Origin: Chthoniobacter flavus
GTDB lineage: Bacteria; Verrucomicrobiota; Verrucomicrobiia; Chthoniobacterales; JACTMZ01
Direction: 5' to 3'
Assembly: GCA_945871065.1 (NCBI GenBank)
Contig: CAMBUL010000008.1
Span: 1 to 55,169 of the forward strand
Length of the DNA stretch: 55,169 nt
The position numbers were made by a program, and so were the translations under genes. The notes beneath the pieces are model-generated. The model had not been told where the DNA came from. It saw nothing but the letters and a program-made list of their open reading frames with translations, and did no database searches. Positions 1 through 8,261 of this stretch are shown here, one piece after another (within the stretch, counting starts at the first letter, position 1; each line of letters starts with the position of its first letter).

Positions 1-593
1 ATTTTGCGGGTCACGAAGGTCTCACCGCGACGGGGACTCTCGTGGTTGAAGAGGATGCCGTTGCTGGCAAAGAGCCCGTAGCTCTCCCGGTAGTTTACCG
101 TCGCCCAATACCCGAACATCTTGGCACACCCATACGGACTGCGCGGCCAAAACGGCGTGGTCTCGGTCTGCGGCACCTCTTGTACCTTGCCGTACATCTC
201 GCTGCTCGAGGCTTGGTAAAAACGAGGCTTCACACCGGATTCCCGAATCGCTTCCAAAATCCTGATCGTTCCCACCCCGGTCACATCGGCCGTGTATTCG
301 GGAATATCAAAACTGACCCGCACATGGCTCTGCGCCCCGAGATTGTAGACTTCGTCGGGCTGCAACTCGTAAAGCAGCTTGGTCAGATTGACCGCGTCGG
401 AAAGATCGCCATAATGCAAAAAGAGTCGCACTCCATTGACGTGTGAATCCTGATAAAGATGATCAATGCGGGCCGTGTTGAACGTGCTGGCCCGGCGGAT
501 AATCCCGTGCACCTCGTAGCCCTTGGCCACCAATAAATCGGCCAAATAAGAGCCGTCCTGACCGGTGATTCCTGTGATGAGTGCTTTTTTCAT
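1..593 (-). CDS. gmd: GDP-mannose 4,6-dehydratase (3' end outside window)
   Basis: Converts GDP-mannose to GDP-4-dehydro-6-deoxymannose, the first step toward GDP-fucose, GDP-rhamnose or related sugars for surface polysaccharide. The gene is missing from the ORF track because it runs off the left edge. I read it from ATG at 593: [17 protein letters not shown]. The Rossmann motif TGITGQDG is at residues 7-14, SSSEMYG at 129-135 and the catalytic YGCAK (YxxxK of short-chain dehydrogenases) at 154-158, all in the places expected for Gmd. About 197 codons are visible, roughly the first 60% of the usual length. It lies 8 nt downstream of rph and probably shares its transcript. Confidence 0.95.
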   Translation of the reverse strand, partial: MKKALITGITGQDGSYLADLLVAKGYEVHGIIRRASTFNTARIDHLYQDSHVNGVRLFLHYGDLSDAVNLTKLLYELQPDEVYNLGAQSHVRVSFDIPEYTADVTGVGTIRILEAIRESGVKPRFYQASSSEMYGKVQEVPQTETTPFWPRSPYGCAKMFGYWATVNYRESYGLFASNGILFNHESPRRGETFVTRK

Positions 594-601
594 GGCCGCG
601 G

Positions 602-1336
602 TTAAGAGTCGGACACAGTAAGGGCCCTCTCCTGAAGGGCAAGCAAACTTTCAATCCCCGCCCGTCCGACCCGCAGCATTTCAAAAAGCGCCTCCTCCCC
701 AAAAGTTGCTTCCTCCCCCGATCCCTGCACCTCGACAAACTCCCCGCCCTGAGTCATGACCAGGTTCATGTCCACCATGGCGTCCTTGTCCTCCAAGTAG
801 TCCAAATCGAGAAGCACCTCTCCACCCACGACCCCGACGCTCACTGCGGCCATCCGCTCTTTGAGAGCCGTCTCCTTGATTTTCCCCTCGGCCATCAGTT
901 TACGGCAGGCCAATTCCACCGCCACACAGGCCCCGGTGATGGCCGCGGTGCGCGTCCCGCCATCGGCCTGCAAGACATCGCAATCCACCCAGAGCGTCCG
1001 CGGCCCGAGTTTGTCGAGATCCACCACGGCCCGCAGCGCCCGTCCGATCAGCCGCTGGATTTCCGTGGTGCGACCATCGAGCTTGCCGCGCGAAATATCC
1101 CGCTGCTTCCGGTCCAAGGTCGCGTAAGGGAGCATGGAATATTCCGCCGTAAGCCACCCGCCCGGCACCTTCTGGACCTGCATCCAGCGCGGGACCGCTT
1201 CGTCGATCGTCGCCGCGCAGACGACTTTGGTATTGCCGAAGGAAACCAACACGGACCCCGCCGCGTGCGGTGCAATGCCCTGTTCGAAAGTTACCGGCCG
1301 CAACACGTCCGCCGCCCGCCCGAAAGATCGTTCCAT
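602..1336 (-). CDS. rph: Ribonuclease PH
   Basis: Phosphorolytic 3'-5' exoribonuclease that trims tRNA 3' ends. The protein has the RNase PH signature from the start ([17 protein letters not shown], then [14 protein letters not shown]) and the phosphate-binding core [17 protein letters not shown]. The track starts at TTG 1378. I prefer ATG at 1336 ([10 protein letters not shown]), giving 244 residues, the normal family length, and removing an overhang that only makes overlap with the ABC gene. The TTG at 1378 does form a TTGA overlap with the upstream stop, so coupled initiation there cannot be excluded. It is followed by gmd. Confidence 0.95.
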   Translation of the reverse strand: MERSFGRAADVLRPVTFEQGIAPHAAGSVLVSFGNTKVVCAATIDEAVPRWMQVQKVPGGWLTAEYSMLPYATLDRKQRDISRGKLDGRTTEIQRLIGRALRAVVDLDKLGPRTLWVDCDVLQADGGTRTAAITGACVAVELACRKLMAEGKIKETALKERMAAVSVGVVGGEVLLDLDYLEDKDAMVDMNLVMTQGGEFVEVQGSGEEATFGEEALFEMLRVGRAGIESLLALQERALTVSDS

Positions 1337-1374
1337 TCGCGCATCCAAGATCGAGTCAGGCCGCAAAGCAAGAC

Positions 1375-2217
1375 TCAAGCCGCCTCGATCGCCGCATGGT
1401 CGATCGTTTTCAGGCGCTTTGCCTTCGAGCCCAACTGCGGGATGCAGTCGATCAAGGCGCGCGTGTAAGCGTGGCGCGGATTCCGCAGGATTTCCTCCGT
1501 CGGCCCCTGCTCGACGATGTGGCCGCGATACATGACAAGGACCCGCGAGGCGAATCCCGAGACAATCCCGAAGTTGTGCGTGATGAGGATTACGGCCATG
1601 CCGAAGCGTTCTTTCAACGACCCCAGCAATTCCATGATCTGGGCTTGGATGGTCACGTCCAGTGCGGTGGTCGGTTCGTCCGCGACCAACACGTCCGGTT
1701 GGCAGGCCAGCGCCATGGCAATCATAACGCGTTGCTGCATCCCGCCGCTCAGTTGATGCGGGTAATCATGCATACGGGCCGCAGGATCGAGGATACCGAC
1801 TGCGTCCAGCCAGCGGACGATCTCCGCGTCAACATCGGTAACGTCGCGACGATGCAAACGGATCGCTTCGCCGATTTGGTTGCGTACAGTGTAAACTGGG
1901 TTGAGCGATGTGCTCGGTTCCTGGAAAATGTAAGCGATCTTGCCGCCGCGCAGTTTGCGCAGGCGGGCCGCGTCCATCGTCATGACACTTTCGCCGTCGA
2001 AAAGTATTTCCCCCTGTTTTATCTCCGCCGGAGGCACAGGCAGTAGTCTCGTCAGGGCCAGCGCGGTCACGCTTTTGCCGCTGCCACTCTCGCCCACGAT
2101 GGCCAAGGTCTCACCGGCGGCCAATTCGAAGGAAGCATCCTTCACCGCTTCAATCGTGCGGTCTTCGAGGACGAAATCGATGCAGAGGTTGCGGACTTGG
2201 AGGATGGGTTGGCTCAT
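1375..2217 (-). CDS. Oligopeptide/dipeptide ABC importer, ATP-binding protein (OppD/DppD type)
   Basis: Cytoplasmic ATPase of a peptide-class ABC importer. Walker A GESGSGKS, signature LSGGMQQR and Walker B VLVADEPTTALD are all present, followed by the switch H in LITHNFGIV. The ORF-track start (2322) lies inside the permease gene; ATG at 2217 (MSQPILQVRNL) makes a 4-base ATGA overlap with the permease stop and gives 280 residues. That is shorter than typical OppD/DppD (about 320-330), with most of the C-terminal oligopeptide extension missing. No second ATPase (OppF/DppF) gene follows; rph is next. The protein may homodimerise or pair with a partner encoded elsewhere. Confidence 0.9.
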   Translation of the reverse strand: MSQPILQVRNLCIDFVLEDRTIEAVKDASFELAAGETLAIVGESGSGKSVTALALTRLLPVPPAEIKQGEILFDGESVMTMDAARLRKLRGGKIAYIFQEPSTSLNPVYTVRNQIGEAIRLHRRDVTDVDAEIVRWLDAVGILDPAARMHDYPHQLSGGMQQRVMIAMALACQPDVLVADEPTTALDVTIQAQIMELLGSLKERFGMAVILITHNFGIVSGFASRVLVMYRGHIVEQGPTEEILRNPRHAYTRALIDCIPQLGSKAKRLKTIDHAAIEAA

Positions 2218-3110
2218 TGTCTTTCGGATCGGGTTTCCACCGCCTGCCGCAGCGCGTCCCCCGTCAGGTAAAACGACAGTGCCGCGATGAGAATGGCAAG
2301 CCCGGGGAACAAGATCAGCCACCAGGCGTCGAGAATGTAGGACTTGCCGTCGGCAATAATGTTACCCCAGGTGGCCTGCGGCGGTTGCACCCCGAAACCG
2401 AGAAAGCTCAAGCCGGCCTCGGCCAGGATGGCCTCCGGCACCCCGAGCACGGCCGTGACCAAAATCGGGGCCGCCGCATTGGGCAGCATGTGACGAAAAA
2501 TGATTTTCGGGCCGCGCTGCCCGAGGGCCCGCGCGGCCTGCACATAGGCTGACTCGCGCAAGGTGAGGAATTCCGCGCGGACCAGACGCGCGGTGCCCGT
2601 CCAGCTGACCAGACCGATCACGATGATGATGTTGAAAATGCTCGGACCGACCAGCGCCACGGCCGTGAGGATGAGGAAAAATGTCGGGAAGCACATGATC
2701 GCATCGACGAAGCGCATGATGAGGTTGTCCACCCACTTGCCGAAATAACCCGCCACCGCACCGACCGTCACCCCGATGAAAAGCGACACGAACACCGCGA
2801 CAAATCCCACCGTCAGGGAAATGTAGGCCCCGTTGAGCATACGGCTGAAGACATCGCGTCCGAGATTGTCCGTGCCGAGCCAATTGACCGGATTCGGCGA
2901 GAGAAGTTTCCGCTCGAGATTGGTCGCATCGGGGTCCATCGGCCACGGGATGCCGAGGACATCGAGCGCGAAGAAGGCCACGGCAATGACGGCAAGCAGG
3001 CCGACCATACCGAGGGCATAGAGTCCAATTTTGTTCGCGCGAAAACGGCGCAGGGACCGCTCCATCGGACTAGCGGCGACCTCGAGAGGTTCTGGTGTCG
3101 TCGTGATCAT
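2214..3110 (-). CDS. Peptide ABC importer permease, OppC/DppC type
   Basis: Inner-membrane permease of the binding-protein-dependent transport family. It has a short cytoplasmic N-terminus, a first TM segment (LYALGMVGLLAVIAVAFFALDVL), a periplasmic loop carrying LGTDNLGRDVFSRMLNGAYISL (typical of the OppC branch), then five further hydrophobic helices. The EAA loop that docks on the ATPase is visible as EFLTLRESAYVQAARALGQRGPKIIFRHMLPN. At 298 residues it has normal length. It overlaps oppB by four bases upstream and the ATPase gene by four bases downstream, so translation is probably coupled. Confidence 0.95.
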   Translation of the reverse strand: MITTTPEPLEVAASPMERSLRRFRANKIGLYALGMVGLLAVIAVAFFALDVLGIPWPMDPDATNLERKLLSPNPVNWLGTDNLGRDVFSRMLNGAYISLTVGFVAVFVSLFIGVTVGAVAGYFGKWVDNLIMRFVDAIMCFPTFFLILTAVALVGPSIFNIIIVIGLVSWTGTARLVRAEFLTLRESAYVQAARALGQRGPKIIFRHMLPNAAAPILVTAVLGVPEAILAEAGLSFLGFGVQPPQATWGNIIADGKSYILDAWWLILFPGLAILIAALSFYLTGDALRQAVETRSERQ

Positions 3111-4069
3111 TCCAGTCGCACCCTCGGATCGACCACCGCGTACAACACGTCGGCCAGTAGGTTGCCGAGCAGCACGAGCGCTGCGGTGACAAAGTTCAGA
3201 GCGACGAGCGTCGGGTAATCGCGTTCCAACACTGCCTCGTAGCCCAAGCGCCCCATCCCGGGGTAGGCGAAAATGTTTTCGATGATGACCGCCCCGCCGA
3301 TCAAGGCGGGCAGGAGCATGCCGATGCCGGTGATAAGCGGGCGCACCGAGTTGCGCAGGGCATGCCGGTAAAACACCGCGTTCTCGTCGAGTCCCTTGGC
3401 CCGTGCCGTGCGGATGTAATCCTCGCGCAGAGTTTCAATCATGCTCGCTCGGATGAAGCGCGACTGCACGGCAACGCCGCCGATGGCGAGGATCGAGGCC
3501 GGCAGCATCACATGCCACCAGCGGTCAAGAAAGACCTCCAGACCATTGGTGAAAGTGACGCCGATCGTATGCGTCCCAAGGATCGGCACCGCCCCGTAGT
3601 TGACCAAGCCGATGGCCAACAGATAGGAAACCCAGAACCCCGGCAGCGCGATGAAGACAAAGGCCAGGATGCTCGTGATCACATCCGGAGGCCGCCCCGC
3701 ATACCGCGCCCCGTAAACGCCGAGCAAAAGGCCGAAACTCAAGGACAGCGCCAGCGCCCCGAGGTTGAGAGCGAGGGTGGCGGGGAGGCGCTCGGCGATC
3801 TTCGCCAGCACCGGCCGCTCGTCCTTGATGCTGCGCAACTCACCGGTGAAGAGGTCACGCATGATAAACCCGTATTGCTCATGCAGAGGCTTATCGAGGT
3901 GGAATTTCTCGCGAAAGATCCGCTTCACATCCTCCGAGACTTTGGGATTCAACTCGCCCCAAGGATAGGGACTCCCCGGCGTCAGCGTGATGATGAAAAA
4001 TGAAATCAGGCTGATGAAAAACAAAAGCACGACCGAGGCGAGGAGACGACGGATGATGAAGACGGTCAT
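3107..4069 (-). CDS. Peptide ABC importer permease, OppB/DppB type
   Basis: Second inner-membrane permease subunit. The N-terminal TM (IIRRLLASVVLLFFISLISFFII) is followed by the family-typical TPGSPYPWGELNPKVSE stretch and a long periplasmic loop, then a helical bundle and an EAA loop (ETLREDYIRTARAKGLDENAVFYRHALRNS). The C-terminal AVVDPRVRLE is the usual end of this family. It is 320 residues long. It lies 3 nt downstream of the binding-protein gene and overlaps oppC by ATGA, so the four genes form one operon. Confidence 0.95.
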   Translation of the reverse strand: MTVFIIRRLLASVVLLFFISLISFFIITLTPGSPYPWGELNPKVSEDVKRIFREKFHLDKPLHEQYGFIMRDLFTGELRSIKDERPVLAKIAERLPATLALNLGALALSLSFGLLLGVYGARYAGRPPDVITSILAFVFIALPGFWVSYLLAIGLVNYGAVPILGTHTIGVTFTNGLEVFLDRWWHVMLPASILAIGGVAVQSRFIRASMIETLREDYIRTARAKGLDENAVFYRHALRNSVRPLITGIGMLLPALIGGAVIIENIFAYPGMGRLGYEAVLERDYPTLVALNFVTAALVLLGNLLADVLYAVVDPRVRLE

Positions 4070-4072
4070 GGC

Positions 4073-6145
4073 TTACTCGCTGGCCTCCTTGGCGTATTCC
4101 GGGCGGTAAAACCACTCGAGGTAGTGACTCCACCCCGCTTTGGTCATTGTCACCGGTTCGTCGATCCAGGTGCCATCCGGCCCCGGCCGCTTCACGCGGA
4201 AGGCATCCTTCCACATGACAGATGTTCCCTCGGGCACAAAAAGGAAAAGATACGGTTGGTCGTCGTAGATCAACTGCTGCAATTCGCCGCACTGGCGGAT
4301 GATCTCGGCGCGGTCGAATTCCTCGCGCACCGATTCGAGCAGGCGGTCGGCTTCCTTGCTCTGGTAGCCGACCATGTTGAGGCGCTCGGGCTCGGTCTGG
4401 GACGAGTGCCAGATCTGGAACTGGTCGAAGCCCTGCCCTAGGGCCCAGCCGAGCACCACGGCATCGAATTCCCCCTGGTTGACGAAGCGCTTGAGAAAGA
4501 CCGCCCACTCGTACATCTCGACCGTGACCTCGATCCCGATCGCCCGGAGGTTTTCCTGCACGAGTGTCGCGATGTCGCTGCGGATGACATTCCCATTGTT
4601 CGTGATGAGGGTGAAAGCGAAGCGCTCTCCGTCTTTCACGCGGATCCCGTCTTGGCCCGGAACCCAGCCGGCTTTGTCAAGCAACTGCCTCGCTTCCTCC
4701 GGATCGTAAGCGAGCGGCTGGACCCGCGGGTTGAAAAACCACATTTCCGGCGTGAAGATCCCCGTGCTCTGCGTGCCATATCCGTAGAGGATGTAGCGAA
4801 TCATCTGGTCGATATTGACCGCGTGGGCCAAGGCCTGGCGGACGCGCAAATCCTGAAACATGGGGCGCCGCAAATTCCACCCGACGTAGTTGAAGGAATT
4901 GCTCGGCGAGGTGAAGAGCGTGAATCGCTCGTCCTCGCGAAAACTCCCCACCGCCCAGGGATCTGCCGACCAAAAATCAACCTGCTGTGTCTCAAAAGCG
5001 AGGCGGAGGGTCAGCGGGTCGGGCAAGGTTCGGAAAACAATGCCATCCAGATGGGGGAGACCTTTGAAGTAGTCCTCGTTCCGCGCCACGCGCACAAATT
5101 GGTTCGTCTTCCACTCGGCGAACTTGAAAGGACCCGTTCCGACCGGCGCACGGTTGAAGACCAGTGGCCACTGGTCCGGGGGCACGTCGGCCAGCAAGTG
5201 AGCGGGCAAGATACTCATCATCCAGCTCTCCAAGGCCGGCGAAAAAGGCCGACGGTAAACAACCCGCACCGTGCGCGCATCGGGGGTTTCCACGGAGAGC
5301 ACCAATTCGTAATCCGGCTTGCGCGGCGAAGCCACGCGGTCGTCCATGATGGCCTCGTAGGTGAACTTCACGTCCCGCGAGGTGAATGGCGCTCCGTCGT
5401 GCCAGCGGACTTCCTCATGCAGGAGAAACTCAACCACCGGCTCGGCCAGAAATTCCGGCGCTAACACCGGCTCAATGACAAGTCCCTCCTCCCCGAGCCG
5501 CTTGGCCAGCCAGACCCGCAAACGCTCGCGCGTCTCCTCTTGGTCACCGAGAAAAACAAGTTCGCCCAGATTGCCACTGCTCCAGACCCTCACGACACGC
5601 GCGGAAATTTCCTCCGCTGCAAAGCGGGTGAGCGTATCTTCCAGCGGCTTCGGCGCCATGATCGAGAGGGTGCGCACGGGCAGGGGTGTGGCCCCGAATT
5701 TAGCGGCCAAGGCCCGCGAATCACTTACCCCCGGCAACGACAATTCCAGTTCCAAACGTTCCCCTTCCACCGCATAGCGCCGGAGATGCAGGGCTTTCCG
5801 ATCCACCAATCCCGCCTCAAGGTTGGCTGCCGCGAGGATGGCCTCTTCAGTAGATTTGAAGAAAAACGTGCTACGTTGGCCCAATTCCCACGCGGCCGCG
5901 AGATCGCCGACAATTTCCAGACTAGCATCGTATTTGAGCAGACCGTTGAAAATCACCCCGGTCACCGCCCCGGATGCCCCATCGGCCGCTTGGACCGGAT
6001 TGAGCGTACTCGGCTCCCCGATGCTGCCGATATACATCTCGTTTTTTTTATCCACCGTGACCCGCGAAACCGTCCAGAGGGCCAACGCGGTGATCCCCGC
6101 CAGCAAGAGCGGAATTCCGACAATCAGGGTTCGCAACCGGGGCAT
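4073..6145 (-). CDS. Peptide ABC importer, membrane-anchored family 5 solute-binding protein with large insertion
   Basis: Periplasmic substrate-binding protein of the peptide/nickel family 5. Start chosen at ATG 6145 (MPRLRTLIVG), with GGAG about 12 nt upstream, giving 690 residues; the track start (6229) adds a non-conserved leader. Residues about 7-24 form one hydrophobic segment with neither a lipobox nor a clear signal-peptidase I site, suggesting an uncleaved anchor. Family motifs are GEPSTLNP near residue 43 and VRWHDGAPFTSRDVKFTYEAI near 240. Between them (about residues 88-235) lie some 145 residues absent from ordinary members, where the strand leading to WHDG normally follows at once. 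Substrate cannot be read; peptides are the default. Confidence 0.88.
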   Translation of the reverse strand: MPRLRTLIVGIPLLLAGITALALWTVSRVTVDKKNEMYIGSIGEPSTLNPVQAADGASGAVTGVIFNGLLKYDASLEIVGDLAAAWELGQRSTFFFKSTEEAILAAANLEAGLVDRKALHLRRYAVEGERLELELSLPGVSDSRALAAKFGATPLPVRTLSIMAPKPLEDTLTRFAAEEISARVVRVWSSGNLGELVFLGDQEETRERLRVWLAKRLGEEGLVIEPVLAPEFLAEPVVEFLLHEEVRWHDGAPFTSRDVKFTYEAIMDDRVASPRKPDYELVLSVETPDARTVRVVYRRPFSPALESWMMSILPAHLLADVPPDQWPLVFNRAPVGTGPFKFAEWKTNQFVRVARNEDYFKGLPHLDGIVFRTLPDPLTLRLAFETQQVDFWSADPWAVGSFREDERFTLFTSPSNSFNYVGWNLRRPMFQDLRVRQALAHAVNIDQMIRYILYGYGTQSTGIFTPEMWFFNPRVQPLAYDPEEARQLLDKAGWVPGQDGIRVKDGERFAFTLITNNGNVIRSDIATLVQENLRAIGIEVTVEMYEWAVFLKRFVNQGEFDAVVLGWALGQGFDQFQIWHSSQTEPERLNMVGYQSKEADRLLESVREEFDRAEIIRQCGELQQLIYDDQPYLFLFVPEGTSVMWKDAFRVKRPGPDGTWIDEPVTMTKAGWSHYLEWFYRPEYAKEASE

Positions 6146-6253
6146 CGTGCGGATTTTCTCCGTTAAAAACCCCACCGCGAGCCAAAAGGAAGACCCCGCC
6201 CCTCTGTTTTCCCTTTGCAGCAGAGGCACCCAGCACGATATTCTCCTCTTTAG
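6146..6253. other. Divergent intergenic region between ABC importer and dehydrogenase operons
   Basis: 108 bp separating two divergent operons, so both promoters must lie here or just inside the genes. The segment next to the plus-strand gene is pyrimidine-rich (tctcctcttt) and has no Shine-Dalgarno sequence before ATG 6254, so that message may be leaderless or weakly initiated. TTGCAG at 6215-6220 and TATTCT at 6239-6244 have 18-bp spacing and could be a weak sigma-70 promoter. No palindromic operator was seen. Confidence 0.3.
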
Positions 6254-7294
6254 ATGGTCACGGCAGTCAAGGAAAAGACGGTAGTGTGCAATGACCTCGA
6301 TTCGGCGCTCCTAGTGCGCGCCTACCGCGTCATGCTTCTGGCCCGCGCGACCGAGGACAAGCTCGCCAGCCTTTACCGGGCCGGCATGATCAAAGGCGGC
6401 GTCTTCCTCGGCAAAGGTCAGGAAGCCCTCAGCACCGCCTCATCCATCTTTCTCCAGAAGGGCGACATTTTCGGTCCGCTCATCCGCGACCAAGCCGGAC
6501 GTCTCGCTTTCGGGGACACCGTGCTCGACACCTTGCGCACTTATCTCGGATCGGCCAAGGGTCCCATGCGCGGGCGCGATGGCAACATCCACCGCGGACG
6601 CCCCCGCGAAGGTTACTACGCCATGATCAGCCACCTCGGCGCCCTCGTGCCCGTGGTCGCCGGCGGGCTCTATGCCCGCCGCCTGCGCGGCGAAACCGGC
6701 GTGGTCGGAGTGACCTCGATCGGCGACGGCGGCACATCCACCGGGGCTTTCCACGAAGGCATAAACTTGGCCGCCGTCGAACACCTTCCGTTGGTCGTGG
6801 TCATCGCCAACAACCAGTACGCCTACTCCACGCCAAACAGCCGACAGTTCGCCTGCGCCGACCTGCTCGACAAAGCTGCCGGTTACGGCATCGCCGGCTT
6901 CAAATGCGACGGCACCGACCCGGTCGCATCTCTCGAAACCCTCCGGTTCGCCGTGCAGGCCGCACGTGAAGGAAACGGACCGCAAATGGTCGTCGCCACG
7001 CTCTTGCGACTCGTCGGCCACGGTGAGCACGATGATGCCGGCTACGTGGATGCCGCGCTGCGCCAAGCCAATGTCGGGCGCGACTGCCTCGAAGTCGGCG
7101 CGACGCAACTTATCGGCGCGGACCTCGCCACCAGGGAAGAAATCGCCGCCTGGACCAAGGAGGCCCAAGCCGAAGTCGAGGCCGCCTTGAATATCGCCCA
7201 GCGGGAAAAGGGCCCGGACCCGGCCGATGAAGACTGGAGAGCCATCTCGACCGAGCGTTTGGTCGACGGTCATCACGATTTGGAGGACGAATGA
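6254..7294 (+). CDS. pdhA: 2-oxo acid dehydrogenase E1 component, alpha subunit (pyruvate dehydrogenase-like)
   Basis: Thiamine-diphosphate E1 alpha subunit that, with the beta subunit, decarboxylates a 2-oxo acid and passes the acyl group to lipoyl-E2. The ThDP motif is visible as GDGGTSTGAFHEGINLAAVEHLPLVVVIANNQ (GDG then NN), and RLVGHGEHDDAGYVD matches the phosphorylation-loop region of the family. Length 346 is normal. It overlaps pdhB by ATGA. Pyruvate is the likeliest substrate, but acetoin or branched-chain 2-oxo acid versions share all these motifs and cannot be excluded. Confidence 0.88.
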   Translation: MVTAVKEKTVVCNDLDSALLVRAYRVMLLARATEDKLASLYRAGMIKGGVFLGKGQEALSTASSIFLQKGDIFGPLIRDQAGRLAFGDTVLDTLRTYLGSAKGPMRGRDGNIHRGRPREGYYAMISHLGALVPVVAGGLYARRLRGETGVVGVTSIGDGGTSTGAFHEGINLAAVEHLPLVVVIANNQYAYSTPNSRQFACADLLDKAAGYGIAGFKCDGTDPVASLETLRFAVQAAREGNGPQMVVATLLRLVGHGEHDDAGYVDAALRQANVGRDCLEVGATQLIGADLATREEIAAWTKEAQAEVEAALNIAQREKGPDPADEDWRAISTERLVDGHHDLEDE

Positions 7295-8256
7295 GCGTCA
7301 CATACCTCGAAGCCATCCGCGCCGCGCAGGAGAAAGCACTGACCGATGACCCGCGCGTCTTCATCTACGGGCAGGACGTCGGGGCTTTTGGCGGGGCCTT
7401 CAAGGCGACGAAAAATCTGGCCGCCGAATTTCCCGGGCGCGTCATGGACGCACCGCTCAGCGAGGACGCCATCGTCGGCCTCGCGGTGGGTGCAGCCATT
7501 GAAGGTGCCCGGCCCATAGTCGAAATGCAATTTGCCGATTTTTCCACCGTCGGCTTCAACCAGATCGTCAACCAGGCCGCCACCCTCTACTACCGCACCG
7601 AGATCCCCTGCCCCATCGTGGTGCGCCTCCCCAGCGGCGGAACGCTCGGCGCCGGCCCGTTCCACAGCCAAAGCATGGAAGCCGTCTACGCACACTATCC
7701 CGGGCTCGTCGTCATGACCCCCGCGACCGTGGAAGATGCTTACAGTATGATGCTTGAGGCCGTGGCGATCGACGACCCCGTGATCTTCTGCGAGCACAAA
7801 CTGCTCTACTACCACCTCAAGGCGGACAAACTTCCCGACACCGCACAACCCGTGGGCAAAGCGCGTATCGCCCGGGCCGGACGCGACGCCACGGTGGTGA
7901 CCTACAGCGCCATGCTCCACGAATCCCTGCAAGCTGCCGAGGACCTCGTTGAAGACGGTTGGCAAATTGAAGTGATCGACCTTCGCACGGTCAAACCGCT
8001 CGATACCGACACCATTCTCGCCTCCGTGGCGCGCACCGGACGCCTGCTTGTCGTCGGCGAAGCCTGGCCCTGGGGCGGCGTTAATGCCGAGGTCATCTCC
8101 CGCGTGGCCACCGAGGGCTTCGGTCTCCTCGATGCCGCACCCATGCGTCTCAACGCGAGAGACACCCCCGTTCCCTACCATCCCGATCTGTGGGCCGCGC
8201 ACCGGCCGACCGCCAGCGTCATTGCCGCGCGCCTCCGTCAACTTCTCACCCAATAA
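7291..8256 (+). CDS. pdhB: 2-oxo acid dehydrogenase E1 component, beta subunit
   Basis: Partner of E1 alpha; together they make the alpha2beta2 E1 heterotetramer. The N-terminal AIRAAQEKALTDDPRVFIYGQDVGAFGGAFKATKNLAAEFPGRVMDAPLSEDAIVGLAVGAA is the standard E1 beta start, with the ThDP-activating glutamate in the following EMQFADF segment. The C-terminal transketolase-like domain carries VIDLRTVKPLDTDTI. It is 321 residues, normal for the family. The gene overlaps the E1 alpha stop by ATGA and is followed 5 nt later by the E2 gene, so the three are co-translated. Confidence 0.92.
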   Translation: MSVTYLEAIRAAQEKALTDDPRVFIYGQDVGAFGGAFKATKNLAAEFPGRVMDAPLSEDAIVGLAVGAAIEGARPIVEMQFADFSTVGFNQIVNQAATLYYRTEIPCPIVVRLPSGGTLGAGPFHSQSMEAVYAHYPGLVVMTPATVEDAYSMMLEAVAIDDPVIFCEHKLLYYHLKADKLPDTAQPVGKARIARAGRDATVVTYSAMLHESLQAAEDLVEDGWQIEVIDLRTVKPLDTDTILASVARTGRLLVVGEAWPWGGVNAEVISRVATEGFGLLDAAPMRLNARDTPVPYHPDLWAAHRPTASVIAARLRQLLTQ

Positions 8257-8261
8257 ATTTT

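Noticed and set aside
581-1535. Plus-strand ORFs over rph (581..1468, 1134..1535, 861..1127)
   Set aside because: Shadows of the rph gene, whose protein has unmistakable RNase PH motifs; the plus-strand translations are rich in Arg, Pro and Ala with no family pattern.
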